Positions 47,036 to 58,800 of a stretch of 64,000 nucleotides of DNA are shown piece after piece (positions within the stretch are counted from its first letter, which is position 1; each line of letters starts with the position of its first letter). Position numbers and translations under genes: made by a program. The DNA lies in assembly GCA_021234155.1 (NCBI GenBank), contig JAJEKV010000107.1, positions 3,267,920-3,331,919 on the forward strand, written 5' to 3'. This DNA comes from Isoetes taiwanensis. Its lineage: Eukaryota; Streptophyta; Lycopodiopsida; Isoetales; Isoetaceae. The notes under the pieces are model-generated. The model ran no database searches. It was not told the origin of the DNA and saw only the letters and a program-made list of their open reading frames with translations.

Positions 47036-48589
47036 TAATGGGTGCAATTTAAGACATATTAAGTTGTAAAGACTTGAATTTTATTTATCAAATAAAATAT
47101 TTAGAGAAATCTAAATTAATCAATTAAAATCTAATTAAAATCAACTAAAATCTAAATTAATCAATTAAAATCTAATTAAAATCTAAATTAATCAATTAAA
47201 GATCGTTCTTAAAATAGACTTAGGTATCGGGAGCATACCGTAATCAAAATATAAAAAGTAGTGAGAAAATATACTTTCAAAATCATATTCAACAAAAGTT
47301 AATGTATCATTGAACTACAAAATAACACGTAAGTCTATTCACCACACTTGGAGTTGGAGAATAGCGAGACATAACATAAAAATCGAAGAGTTCAAGGCTG
47401 CGCTACCTCTCGCATTAGAGGTAATTTGACCTCCTTTTGACCCATAAGTCTTCCTCGTCTACTCTACATCATGAAAACATATCGGCGTTTTGTTGCATTA
47501 GATTGAAAAGCTAAATATATTGCAAAAAATTTCATGTAGTGAATAATAAATATAGTTTTTGTTCCTTTTATTTACCAAAAGATATAACAATGGGTTGTCA
47601 TTATCGGATGGCGTCCATTGCCACAAATTGCCCAATCGATTTTTGCCAAAGTTATAGTGATCATCTCTAGTAAAATATCTTGGGCATTTAAGGATTGTTT
47701 GGCACAATGGGACAAAATAAAATTACTATAACCACCAGATCCGGTCATGTTGGTAGCATACATCACCCTTTTTACGATTCGGATGGCGTTGTACCTTCTT
47801 TCGCCGTCCGCTTTGGGCAAAGGCGTTTGGCACAAGAGTTCACCGCCGGTCTACTCCTCCTCCTACCTTCGACAATATGTTGGCCTTGCAAGGCGCAACA
47901 CAACACAAGTCCTTAGTCCTTTATATTAATCTAGATATACGTCTACGACTTGTGCTAAGCATTAGAGATGTACTACGAATGATGCTTCGTTCATCCAATG
48001 GGGTCGAGTCGCTTCTTCTATCGGGACTTTTTCCATATCAGCATGTTTTATCAGTCTCTTCTTACGTGGGTATGCACTGCGTAAATCAAACATGAGTGCG
48101 ATATTGATCACGATTAAGAACAAGGGAAGGTAATACCTCATGGCTTTAACATTTGGGGCCATACCTACAAACCAAATTAAACTAATTTATCGACAATGCA
48201 TAAAAAAATACAAAGAAAAAAAGGATTCGTGGATTACCCTAAATACATTAGCAAATAAATTTACAAGAGTAGTAGGTGAGCTTGGACCCGAAGCACTTAG
48301 TCCCCCTCCACTCCAAGGTGGAGTCGACCATGCCCTTGCCCAAGTCTCCCCAAGTTTTTTAAACCTAAACAAAGCATTAAACTTAAGCGTATTAAAATAA
48401 ATTCTTACATGGAATAAGTACAAGGTGTTCGTTGTGGATTACCAAAAAACAACGCATTTTGTTAGGAGTTATGCATGCAAAACAAGACATCCAATGGTTA
48501 GAAAAAATATTAAACTAAGTAAGAAACAAAACATTGCAAAGGTCGTTCATCGACCTTGCATTAAAAAAAAAAAAAAAAAAAAAGGAAGC
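47036..48589. other. AT-rich interior of the CACTA-type element
   Basis: Two minus-strand open frames (47835-47572 and 48162-47962) have no firm assignment. The second ends with EEATRPHWMNEAS, which faintly recalls the start of Myb/SANT-like domains of plant transposon proteins. A hairpin CTCCACTCCAAGGTGGAG followed by TCGACCATGCCCTTGCCC lies near 48305-48340 and is preceded by CTTGGACCCGAA, as in the first element. Confidence 0.45.
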
Positions 48590-48930
48590 CGTCCTTCATC
48601 GGCGAAGAAAAGAATAGAGGAAGAATCGAAGAGGAAAAACGAATGATGAAAAAGAATTCGAAGAAGAAGAATGGAGGAGGAGGAGGAAGAAGAAGAAAAA
48701 GTGGAGGAGGATGATGAAGAAGAAATAGAGGAAGAGATGATGAGAGAAAGGGATGTGGTCGATTCGGAAAAGAATATAGAAGAGGGAGGGATTTGGAAGA
48801 AGGAAGAAGAAGCAAGAATTTGGAAGAGCAAAAGAAGCAAGAATAAAAAAGGGCATGGCAAATATGAGGATAGAAACATTGGAAGGGATCAAAATGGAAA
48901 GGGGATGGAAGAATTAACTAAAAGAGGCCA
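48590..48930. repeat. GA-rich low-complexity tract
   Basis: Nearly pure purine. It gives a Glu/Lys-only open frame at 48671-48937 that I treat as chance. Confidence 0.85.
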
Positions 48931-49149
48931 AGATTGATGAGAATGGGAAGAACAAACAACAAGAACATAAAGCCCTAAAACTTGGAAAAAAACAAGCATG
49001 GATTCAAAAAAAGAGATGGTTGATCCAAGCACATACCTTACGGAGCTTGCTTGGCAAAGGAAATGGGCTTCAAGACCGATGGCGCCAAAAATCGCGGAAT
49101 AAGCGCTCCTCCAAGTTTCTTGCTTGCTCCGAAATAGGTCCACGGGTTT

Positions 49150-49285
49150 TCATACTGTTAGGAAATATCCGCAGTAGCGGCGTCGATAATCCGTCGCGGC
49201 GTCGATCATCGGCGTTCCGTATAAACGTCGATGCTCGGCGGATATCTGGGCAAAAAAGCGGTCAATATCGGCGTTGGCAAAACAT
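49150..49285. repeat. Second GCGTCG-rich block of the CACTA-type element
   Basis: Contains GCGTCGATCATCGGCGT exactly (49199-49215) and several variants, ends CAAAACATT, then an A-run of about 18 bases. Confidence 0.7.
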
Positions 49286-49579
49286 TAAAAAAAAAAAAAA
49301 AAAAGTTGATTGTACCTACAAAGGTTGAATTGAAGCAAAAACCACGACATCAAAACCCTAGCGCTTCAAATATTCTTGGTTGAGGCAACAAGAGCTTGGC
49401 AGCTTCACATCTAGTTCTAGCAAGCATCCCAGCGTCTTTGGAGGCGATCTAAGGTTACATTTTGTATTTCCTTTCTCATAATCACTCCTTGTTCATTATC
49501 GTTCTTAAGCCCCTTATTTGTAGCTCTTTCTAATGTGAGGATGCGGGATGCCTAAGCCTACTATATCTGAATAGCGCCA

Positions 49580-49864
49580 TTGGAAAGACGTTTGAGTATG
49601 GTTGATCGTGTGCGGTGCGTCCGCGAAATCCTCCGGGAACTATCGATTCGCGAAGATGAAGCATTAGAGGAAATAGAAGACCAACTAAAAGCCATTGAAG
49701 AAGAAGAGATGAATACAATAGCTTGCCTCGATAATACCGCACGTCGGTATTTGGAAGAAAGTTGGCAAATTATTTGCGAGCTGAATTTCTTTGAAGGCAT
49801 TATTGAATGTCTTGGCGACATTGAGTGTGAAATTTTTTCCTCTTCCACCTTTGAGGCAACCTAG
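49580..49864 (+). CDS. Hypothetical acidic helical protein, 94 codons
   Basis: An open frame between an A-run and the start of array 2. It reads MERRLSMVDRVRCVREILRE, then a Glu/Ile/Leu-rich stretch with heptad-like spacing and four to five cysteines. A shorter start at codon 7 is possible. Composition is protein-like and unlike its neighbours, with helix-forming segments at about residues 8-45 and 52-75. No family is recognised. It may be a captured exon carried by the transposon or array flank. Confidence 0.35.
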   Translation: MERRLSMVDRVRCVREILRELSIREDEALEEIEDQLKAIEEEEMNTIACLDNTARRYLEESWQIICELNFFEGIIECLGDIECEIFSSSTFEAT

Positions 49865-49869
49865 TGTCG

Positions 49870-52800
49870 ACATTTTTGGCGGCATTACCTAATGACCAGG
49901 TTACAAGTCAATTTCTCCAAAATTGAGGTGTACTTCTCGGCGACATTGGATAAGACATATTTGACATTTTTGTTCATGGCTTTTAAATCGTTTTCCTTTG
50001 TTCCACCTCCCAATTCCAATTGACTATAGGAGGCTCTTTGGATATGGGGAATAGCGACATTTGGAGTTTCTTGGAGATGGGGTGGTCTCAGTCCCAATAA
50101 GGATTATCAATATAGAAATTTGGTAACACATATATCACGCCGGCATTCCCGGGTCCATTGGAGCGGTCGGTTCATAGATAGTTTGACAATCAAAACCAAA
50201 GAGGGGAAGCTTGCCCGTCAAAGCCAAGTATGTCAAGTATTGGGGGAGGACGCTCGGGACAACATAAATGGTGCCTCGGGTGGTTTTTCTTTGGAAGGTT
50301 CCGTGTCCCGTACTTCGGGGTCAACATCCTCCTGGTTTTGACAGGTTTACCATCATTTCTCCAAAGGCGTCAACATCCTCCCCTCTACGGCGAGGACACT
50401 GTGCAAGGTCTGGATGGATCCGGGAAGGGGCAAAGGTGCCCGACACACCCGCCCCAGGCGCACGTGTTCTTTGGGTGGCACCCTTTCCCCAGATTCGAGT
50501 CCAAGCCTTGGTGCTTTGCATAATGCGGCGTTCACGAGTCCATTGGAACAGTCGGTTCGCAATTCTCCCCGCCCGTCCGTCGTCTAGGGCCTTTGGGAGA
50601 GGACGTTGGGGGGCAAAGGCCTCCATGGTTTTAAGGTTCCGTCTTAAAGTCAAGATCCTCCCTCTATGCAAGGACCACGGTGCAAGGTCCCGATGGGATC
50701 CGGCAAGGGCAAGGGTGCCAACACACCCCCCCGTCCCGATCGCACTTGTTGTTGGGCGGCACCCTTCCCCAATTGAGCGAGTCCGGGACTTTGCGTGGAG
50801 GCCTCAAGGGAGGGTAGAGGCCATACCCCAAGAGCGGACCCCCAAAAGTTCAGGGGGAGCCCGTCTTTCGCCACCGCTCCTTCAGGTGGAGCCATGCCTT
50901 GAATGCCAGCCCTCCCAAAGCTTCGGTTCATCTATCCGGCCGTTGAATCCTCTTTTCAATGGCCTTGCTTCAGCGAGGTTCAAAAATTCAAGATCCGTCC
51001 GTGAGCTTGCCAAATCATGGCGTGCTTTGGGCGGTTGTCTGCGAAAATCAAGGGTCTTGCCATTCGGCGGTCGGTCTCGGAATGGCGATTCGACTTTGCC
51101 ATTATGTCGGAATGGCGGCATTACCTAGTGACCAGGTTACCGGGTCAATTTCTCCAAAGAAGGGAACACGAGCGCCACACATGGCGGTATTCCACAGCCC
51201 ACCTCCCAAGCCAATTGACTACGAAGTCTTTGGATATGAGGCTTTGGAGCTTCTTGGAGATGGGGTGGTCTTCGCGCCCCGCGAAACTTGGTAACCTGCA
51301 TAATCTTGGGTTACGAGTCCATTGGAGCGATCGGTTCGCGATTACGAGAAGGAAGCTGCCTGGTCCGTCGTCATGACCTTTGGGGGAGGGCCTTCGGGAC
51401 AAGGCTTGCCTCCGGTGGTTTAAAGGTTCCGTATTCTGGCGTCAACATCCTCCCTCTAGGCGAGGACACTGTGCAAGGTCCTGGACGGATCCGGAAAGGG
51501 CCAAGGTGCCGACACACCCGCCCCCCGTCCCGGCTGCCTGTTGCTGGGCGGCACCCTTTCCCAATTCGAGTCAAGCCTTGGTCCCCTGCATAATGCCGGC
51601 GTTAGGAGTCCATTGGAGCGGTCGGTTCGCACTCTGGGGGCAAGGAAGCTGCGTCCGTCGTCGAGGGCCTTTGGGGAGGGGCGTTGATTCTGCTGCCTCC
51701 ACGTGGTTTTAAGGTTCGTCTTAAGGCGTCAAGATCCTCCCTCTAATGCCAAGGACCGCGGTGCAAGGTCCTGGGCCGGATCCGGCAAGGGCAAGGGTGC
51801 CAACACACCGCCCCCGTCCCGTACACATTGTTGGGCGGCACCCTTCCCCCAATTCGAGCGAGTCGGGGACTTTCGCGTGGAGGCCTCAAGGGAGGGTAGA
51901 GGCCATACCCCAAAGGCGGACCCCAAAAAGTTCAGGGGAGCCCATGCGCCACCGCTCCTCCGTGGAGCCGTAGGCGAATGCCCGCCCTCCCAAGCTTCGG
52001 TTGATCTATCGGCGTTGAATCCTCTTTTTCAATGGCCACTTCATGGGTTCCAAAATTCAAGATCCGTCCGGCCGAGCTTGCCAAACCAATGGCGTGCTTT
52101 GGAGCGGTTGTGCGAAAAATCAAAGGGTCTTGCCATTGGAGCAGGGGGGTCTTGGAATGGCGATTCGTTTAAAGTATTATGTCGAATGGCTGCATTACCT
52201 AGTGACCGGGGTTACCGCGGTCAATTTCTCCAAAGAAAACGAACGGCGCCACACATGGCGGTATTCCTGACCACCTCCCAAGCCAATTGACTACGAGAGT
52301 CTTTGGATATGAAGCTTTGGAGCTTCTTGGAGATGGGGTGGTCTTCGGGATGAAACTTGGTAACACATAATGCGGCGTTACGAGTCCATTGGAGGTTCGG
52401 TTCGTGATTAGAAGGGGAACATCCGTCCCTTTGGGGGAGGGCGCTTCGGGACAAAGCGCCTCCGGGTGGTTTTAAGGTTCCGTATTAAAGCGTCAACATC
52501 CTCCCTCTGGCGAGGACACTGTGTGCAAGGTCCTGGGCCGGATCCGGAAGAACAAGGGTGCCGACACACCCCCCCCGTCCCCGGCTTCTTCTTTGGCGGC
52601 ACCCTTTCCCAATCCGAGCGAGTCAAGCCTTGGTCCCCATAATGCGGCGTTGAGTCCATTGGAACAGTCGGTTCGCAACATGCCCGTCCGTCGTCGGGGG
52701 GCCTTTGGGAGAGGGCGTTGGGAACCCAAAACCTCCACGTGGTTTTAAGGTTCCGTCTTAAAGCGTCAAGATCCTCCCTCACGCAAGGACACGGTGCAAG

Positions 52801-55800
52801 GTCTGGGCCGGATCCGGCAAGGGCAAGGGTGCCAACACCCGCCCCGTCCATCAGTCGTACTTTGTTGTTGGGCGGCACCCTTCCCAATTCAAAGCGAGTC
52901 CAGGACTTTCGTGGAGGCCTCAAGGGGAGGGTAGAGGCCATACCCCAAGAGATGGACCCCAAAAAGTTCAGGGGAGCCCGTCTTTAATACCTCTCCTCCC
53001 GGTGGAGCCGTGCGAATGCCCGCCTCCCGGCTTCGGTTAGCGTCTATCGGCCGTTGAATCCTCTTTTTCAATGGCCACTTCAGCGAGGTTCCAAAAATTC
53101 AAGATCCGTCCGTGAGCTTGCCAAACCCAGGCGTGCTTTGGGCGGTTGTGCGAAAATCAAGGGTCTTGCCATTGGGCGGTCGGGGTCTCGGGAATGGCGA
53201 TTCGACTTCGCCATTATGTCCCGGGAATGGCGGCATTACCCTAGTGACCAGGTTACGGTCAATTTCTCCAAAGAAGGGAACACGAGCGCCACACATGGCG
53301 GTATTCCACCGACCACCTCCCAAGCCAATTGACTACATGAGTCTTTGGATATGAGGCTTTGGAGCTTCTTGGAGATGGGGTGGTCTTACTGCCCATGGCT
53401 TGGTAACCTGCATAATGCCGGCATTACGAGTCCATTGGAACGATCGGTTCCACGATTACGAGAAGGGGGAAGCTGCCCGTCAGTCCGTCGCGGCCTTTGG
53501 GGAGGGCGGCTTCGGGACAAAGGCGCCTCCGGGTGGTTTTAAGGTTCCGTGATACGTCAACATCCTCCCTCTAGGCGAGGACAGTGCAAGGTCTGGGATG
53601 GATCCGGGGAAGGGCAAAGGTGCCGACACACCGCCCGTCCCGGCTTGTTCTTTGGGTGGCACCCTTTCCCAATTGAGCGAGTCCAAGCCTTGGTCCTTTG
53701 CATAATGCCCGGCGTTAAAGGTCCATTGGAACGATCGGTTCGCAATTCAGGGGGCGAGGGGAAGCTGCCGTCGATGCGTCGGGGCCTTTGGGAGAGGGCG
53801 TTAGGGGCAAAAATTTTGCCTCCACTGTGGTTTTTAAGGTTCCGTCTTAAAGCGTCAAGATCCTCCCTCTATGCAAGGACCGCGGTGCAAGGTCCTGGGC
53901 CGGATCCGGCAAGGGCAAGGGTGCCAACACACCCGCCCCGTCCCGGTACTGTTGTTGGGCGGCACCCTTCCCAATTGAGCGAGTCCAGGACTTTCGCGTG
54001 GAGGCCTCAAGGGAGGGTAGAGGCCATACCCCAAAGGCGGACCCCAAAAAGTTCAGGGGAGCCGATGCGCCCACCCGCCTCCTCCGTGGAGCCGTGCTGC
54101 GAATGCCCGCCCTCCCGGCTTCGGTTCATCTATCACGGCCGTTGAATCCTCTTTTCAATGGCCTTGCTTCGGCGGTTCCAAAAATTCAAGATCCGTCCGT
54201 GAGCTTGCCAATCCGCGGCGTGCTTTGGAGCGGTTGTCAAAAATCAAGGGTCTTGCCATTGGGCGGTCGAGGGGGGTCTCGGAATGGCGATTGACTTCGC
54301 CATTATGTTCGGAATGGCGGCATTACCCTAGTGACCAGGTTACACGGTCAATTTCTCCAAAAAGGGAACACTGAACGCCACACATGGCGGTATTCCACGA
54401 CCACCTCCCAAGCCAATTGACTACGAAGTCTTTGGATATGAGGCTTTGGAGCTTCTTGGAGATGGGGTGGTCTTCGCCCGCGAAACTTGGTAACTTGCAT
54501 AATGCGGCGTTACGAGTCCATTGGAGCGATCGGTTCGCGATTACGAAGGGGGGAAGCTGCCGTCGATCGTCGCGGCCTTTGGGGAAGGGCGGCTCGGGAC
54601 AAAGGCGCCTCGGGTGGTTTTAAGGTTCCGTGATACGGCGTCAACATCCTCCCTCTAGGCGAGGACAACGTGCAAGGTCACGGGCCGGATCCGGAAGGGC
54701 AAGGTGCCGACACACCGCCCCGTCCGGTACTGTTCTTTGGGCGGCACCCTTTCCCAATCCGAGCGAGTCCAAGCCTTGGTCCCCTGCATAATGCCGGCGT
54801 TAAGAGTCCATTGGAGCGGTCGGTTCGCCAATTCTGGGGCAAGGAAGCTGCCCGTCCGTCGTCGGGGCCTTTGGGAAGGGCGTTGGGGGCAAAGCTGCCT
54901 CCCTCACAGGTTTTAAGGTTCCGTCTTAAAGGCGTCAAGATCCTCCCTCTCTGCCAGGACCGCGGTGCAAGGTCTGGACGGATCCGGCAAGGGCAAGGGT
55001 GCCAACACACCCGCCCCCGTCCGTTGCACTGTTGTTGGGCGGCACCCTTCCCCAATTGAGCGAGTCCGGGACTTTCGTGGAGTCCTCAAGGGAGGGTAGA
55101 GGCCATACCCCAAGGAGGCCCCAAAAGTTCAGAGGGCCGATGCCATACCCTCAAGAATGCCGCCCTCCCAAGCTTCGGTTAAATCTATCTGGCGTTGAAT
55201 CCTCTTTTCAATGGCCACGCTTCGGCGGGTTCCAAAAATTCAAGATCCGTCCGTGAGCTTGCCAAACCCATGGCGTACTTTGGGCGGTTGTCGCTCAAAG
55301 GGTCTTGCCATTGGGACGTCGGGGGTCTCAGGAATGGCGATTCGACTTCGCCATTATGTCGGGAATGGCGGCATTACCCCCTAGTGACCAGGTTACAATT
55401 TCTCCAAAGAAGGGGAACACGAGCGCCACACATGGCGGTATTCCACGACCACCTCCCAAACCAATTGACTCTGAGTCTTTGGATATGGCGCTTTGGAGCT
55501 TCTTGGAGATGGGGTGGTCTTACGCCCATGAAACTTGGTAACTTGCATAATGCGGCGTTACGAGTCCATTGGAAACGATCGGTTCGCGATTACGAAGGGG
55601 AAGCTGCCCGTCAGGTCGTCAGCGACCTTTGGGGGAGGGCGGCTTCGGGACAAAATTTTACCTCCGGGTGGTTTTAAGGTTCCGTATTCTGGCGTCAACA
55701 TCCTCCCTCTGGCGAGGACAACATTTTGCAAGGTCTGGGCGGATCCCGGAAAGGGCAGGGTGCCGACACACCCGCCCCGCCCGCCGCCTATTCTTTGGCG

Positions 55801-58800
55801 GCACCCTTTCCCAATTGAGCGAGTCAAGCCTTGGTCCCCCGCATAATGCCGCGTTCTGAGTCCATTGGAACAGTGGGTTCGCGAATTGCAGGCGGGGAAG
55901 CTGCGGATCGATCCGTCGGGGGCCTTTGGGAGAGGGCGTTGAGGCAAAAAAGGCCTCCCCTGTGGTTTTAAGGTTCAGATCTTACGGCGTCAAGATCCTC
56001 CCTCGCAAGGACCGCAGTTACGTGCAAGGTCACGGACCGGATCCGGCAAGGGCAAGGGTGCCAACACACCCGCCCCGTCCCGGTACTGTTGTTGGGCGCA
56101 CCTTCCCCAATTCAAAGCGAGTCCAGGACTTTGCGTGGAGGCCTCAAGGGAGGGTAGAGGCCATACCCCAAGAGATGGACCCCAAAAAGTTCCCGGGGAG
56201 CCAGACGCCACCGCTCCTCCGGTGGAGCCGTCTTGAATGCCGCCCTCCGGCTTCGGTTCGTCTATCGGCCCATTGAATCCTCTTTTTCAATGGCCACAGC
56301 TCGGCGGTTCCAAAAATTCAAGATCCGTCCGTGAGCTTGCCAAACCCATGGCGTGCTTTGGGCGGTTGTGCGAAAATCAAGGGTCTTGCCATTCAGGCGG
56401 GCAGGGTCTCCGGAATGGCGATTCGACTTCGCCATTATGTCCGGAATGGCGGCATTACCCTAGTGACCAGGGTTACACGGTCAATTTCTCCAAAGAAGGG
56501 AACACGAGCATACACATGGCGGTATTCCACGACCACCTCCCAAGCCAATTGACTACGAGTCTTTGGATATGAGGCGCTTTGGAGCTTCTTGGAGATGGGG
56601 TGGTCTTACGCCCTTGAAACTTGGTAACCTGCATAATCTTGCGGCGTTACGAGTCCATTGGAACAGTCGGTTCCGCGATTACGAGAAGGGGAAAGCTGCC
56701 GTCGTCGTCAGCGACCTTTGGGGGAGGGCCTTCGGGACAAAAGCTGCCTCCGGGGTGGTTTTAAGGTTCCGTATTCTGGCGTCAACATCCTCCCTCTAGG
56801 CGAGGACACTGTGCAAGGTCCTGGGCCGGATCGGAAAGGGCAAGGGTGCCGACACACCGCCCGTCCCGTTTTTATTCTTTGGCGGCACCCTTTCCCAATT
56901 GAGCGAGTCCAAGCCTTGGTCCCCTGCATAATGCCGGCGTTCTGAGTCCATTGGAACAGTCGGTTCGCAATTCTGGGGCGGGGAAGCTGCCCGTCGCGTC
57001 GTCGGGGCCTTTGGGAGAGGGCGTTGAGGGGCAAATTTGCCTCCCACAATGTTTTTAAGGTTCCGTCTTACGGCGTCAAGATCCTCCCTCTACGCCAAGG
57101 ACCGCGGTGCAAGGTCTGGGCCGGATCCGGCAAGGGCAAGGGTGCCAACACACCGCCCCGTCCCATTTTGTTGTTGGGCGGCACCCTTCCCCAATTCGAG
57201 CGAGTCGAGGACTTTCGCGTGGAGGCCTCAAGGGAGGTAGAGGCCATACCCCAAGAGATGGACCCCAAAAAAGTTCAGGGGCGATGTGCCCACCTCCTCC
57301 TGAGCCGTGCCGCGAATGCCCCCTCCCGGCTTCGGTTAAGTCTATCGGCCATTGAATCCTCTTTTCAATGGCCACTTCAACGGTTCAAAAATTCAAGATC
57401 CGTCCGTGAGCTTGCCAAACATGGCGTGCTTTGGGCGGTTGTCGCGAAAATCAAGGGTCTTGCCATTGGGCGGTCGGGGGTCTCGGGAATGGCGATTGAC
57501 TTCGCCATTATGTCCGGAATGGCGGCATTACCTAGTGACCAGGTTACACGGTCAATTTCTCCAAAGAAGAGAACCGAGCGCCACACATGGCGGTATTCCA
57601 GACCACCTCCCAAGCCAATTGACTCTGAGTCTTTGGATATGAAGGCCTTTGGAGCTTCTTGGAGATGGGGTGGTCTTACGCCCCTTGAAACTTGGTAACA
57701 CATAATCTGCGGCGTTTTGAGTCCATTGGAATAGATCGGTTAGCGATTACGAAAGGGAAGCTGCCCGTCCGTCGTCAGCGGCCTTTGGGGAGGGCGCTCA
57801 GGACAAAAAGCTGCCTCAGGGTGGTTTTAAGGTTCCGTATTCTGGCGTCAACATCCTCCCTCTGGGAGGACAACGTGCAAGATCTCTGGGCCGGATCCGG
57901 GAAAGGGCAAGGAGTGCCGACACACCGCCCCGTCCCCGGCACTGTTCTTGGGCGGCACCCTTTCCCAATTGACGAGTCAAAGCCTTGGTCCCCATATCTG
58001 CGGCGTTCTGGAGTCCATTGGAGCGGTCGGTTCGCAGTCCCAGTGAGGAAGCTGCCGTCCGTCGTCGGGGGCCTTTGGGAGAGGGCGTTAGGGGCAAGCT
58101 GCCTCCACAATGGTTTTAAGGTTCCATCTTAAAGGCGTCAAGATCCTCCCTCTACGCAAGGACCGCGGTGCAAGGTCTGGACCGGATCCGGCAAGGGCAA
58201 GGGTGCCAACACACCCCGCCCGTCGGCTCCCATTGTTGTTGGGCGGCACCCTTCCCAATTGAGCGAGTCCAGGACTTTGCGTGGAGGCCTCAAGGGAGGG
58301 TAGAGGCCATACCCCCAAAGAGGCGGACCCCAAAAAAGTTCGAGGAGCGATGCGCCACCCAGCTCCTCGCGGTGGAGCGTCTGCGAATGCAGCCCTCCCA
58401 AGCTTCGGTTCGTCTATCGGCGGATTGAATCCTCTTTTCAATGGCCCTGCTTGGCAGTTTCAAAAATTCAAGATCCGTCCGTGAGCTTGCCAAACCCATG
58501 GCGTGCTTTGGGCGGTTGTCTGCGAAAATCAAAGGGTCTTGCCATTGGGCGGTCGGGGGTCTCGGGAATGGCGGTTCGACCGCCATTATGTCGGAATGGT
58601 GGCATTACCCTAGTGACCAGGTTACCGGTCAATTTCTCCAAAGAAGGGGAACCACGAGCGCCACACATGGCGGTATTCCACGCCACCTCCCAAGCCAATT
58701 GACTCTGACAGTCTTTGGATATGGCGCTTTGGAGCTTCTTGGAGATGGGGGTGGTCTTACGCTGCGAAACTTGGTAACTTTGCATAATCTTGGCGTTACG

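Noticed and set aside
48671-48937. Glu-rich ORF of 88 codons and its hydrophobic antisense frames
   Set aside because: It is produced by the purine-rich low-complexity tract. No domain or conserved neighbour.
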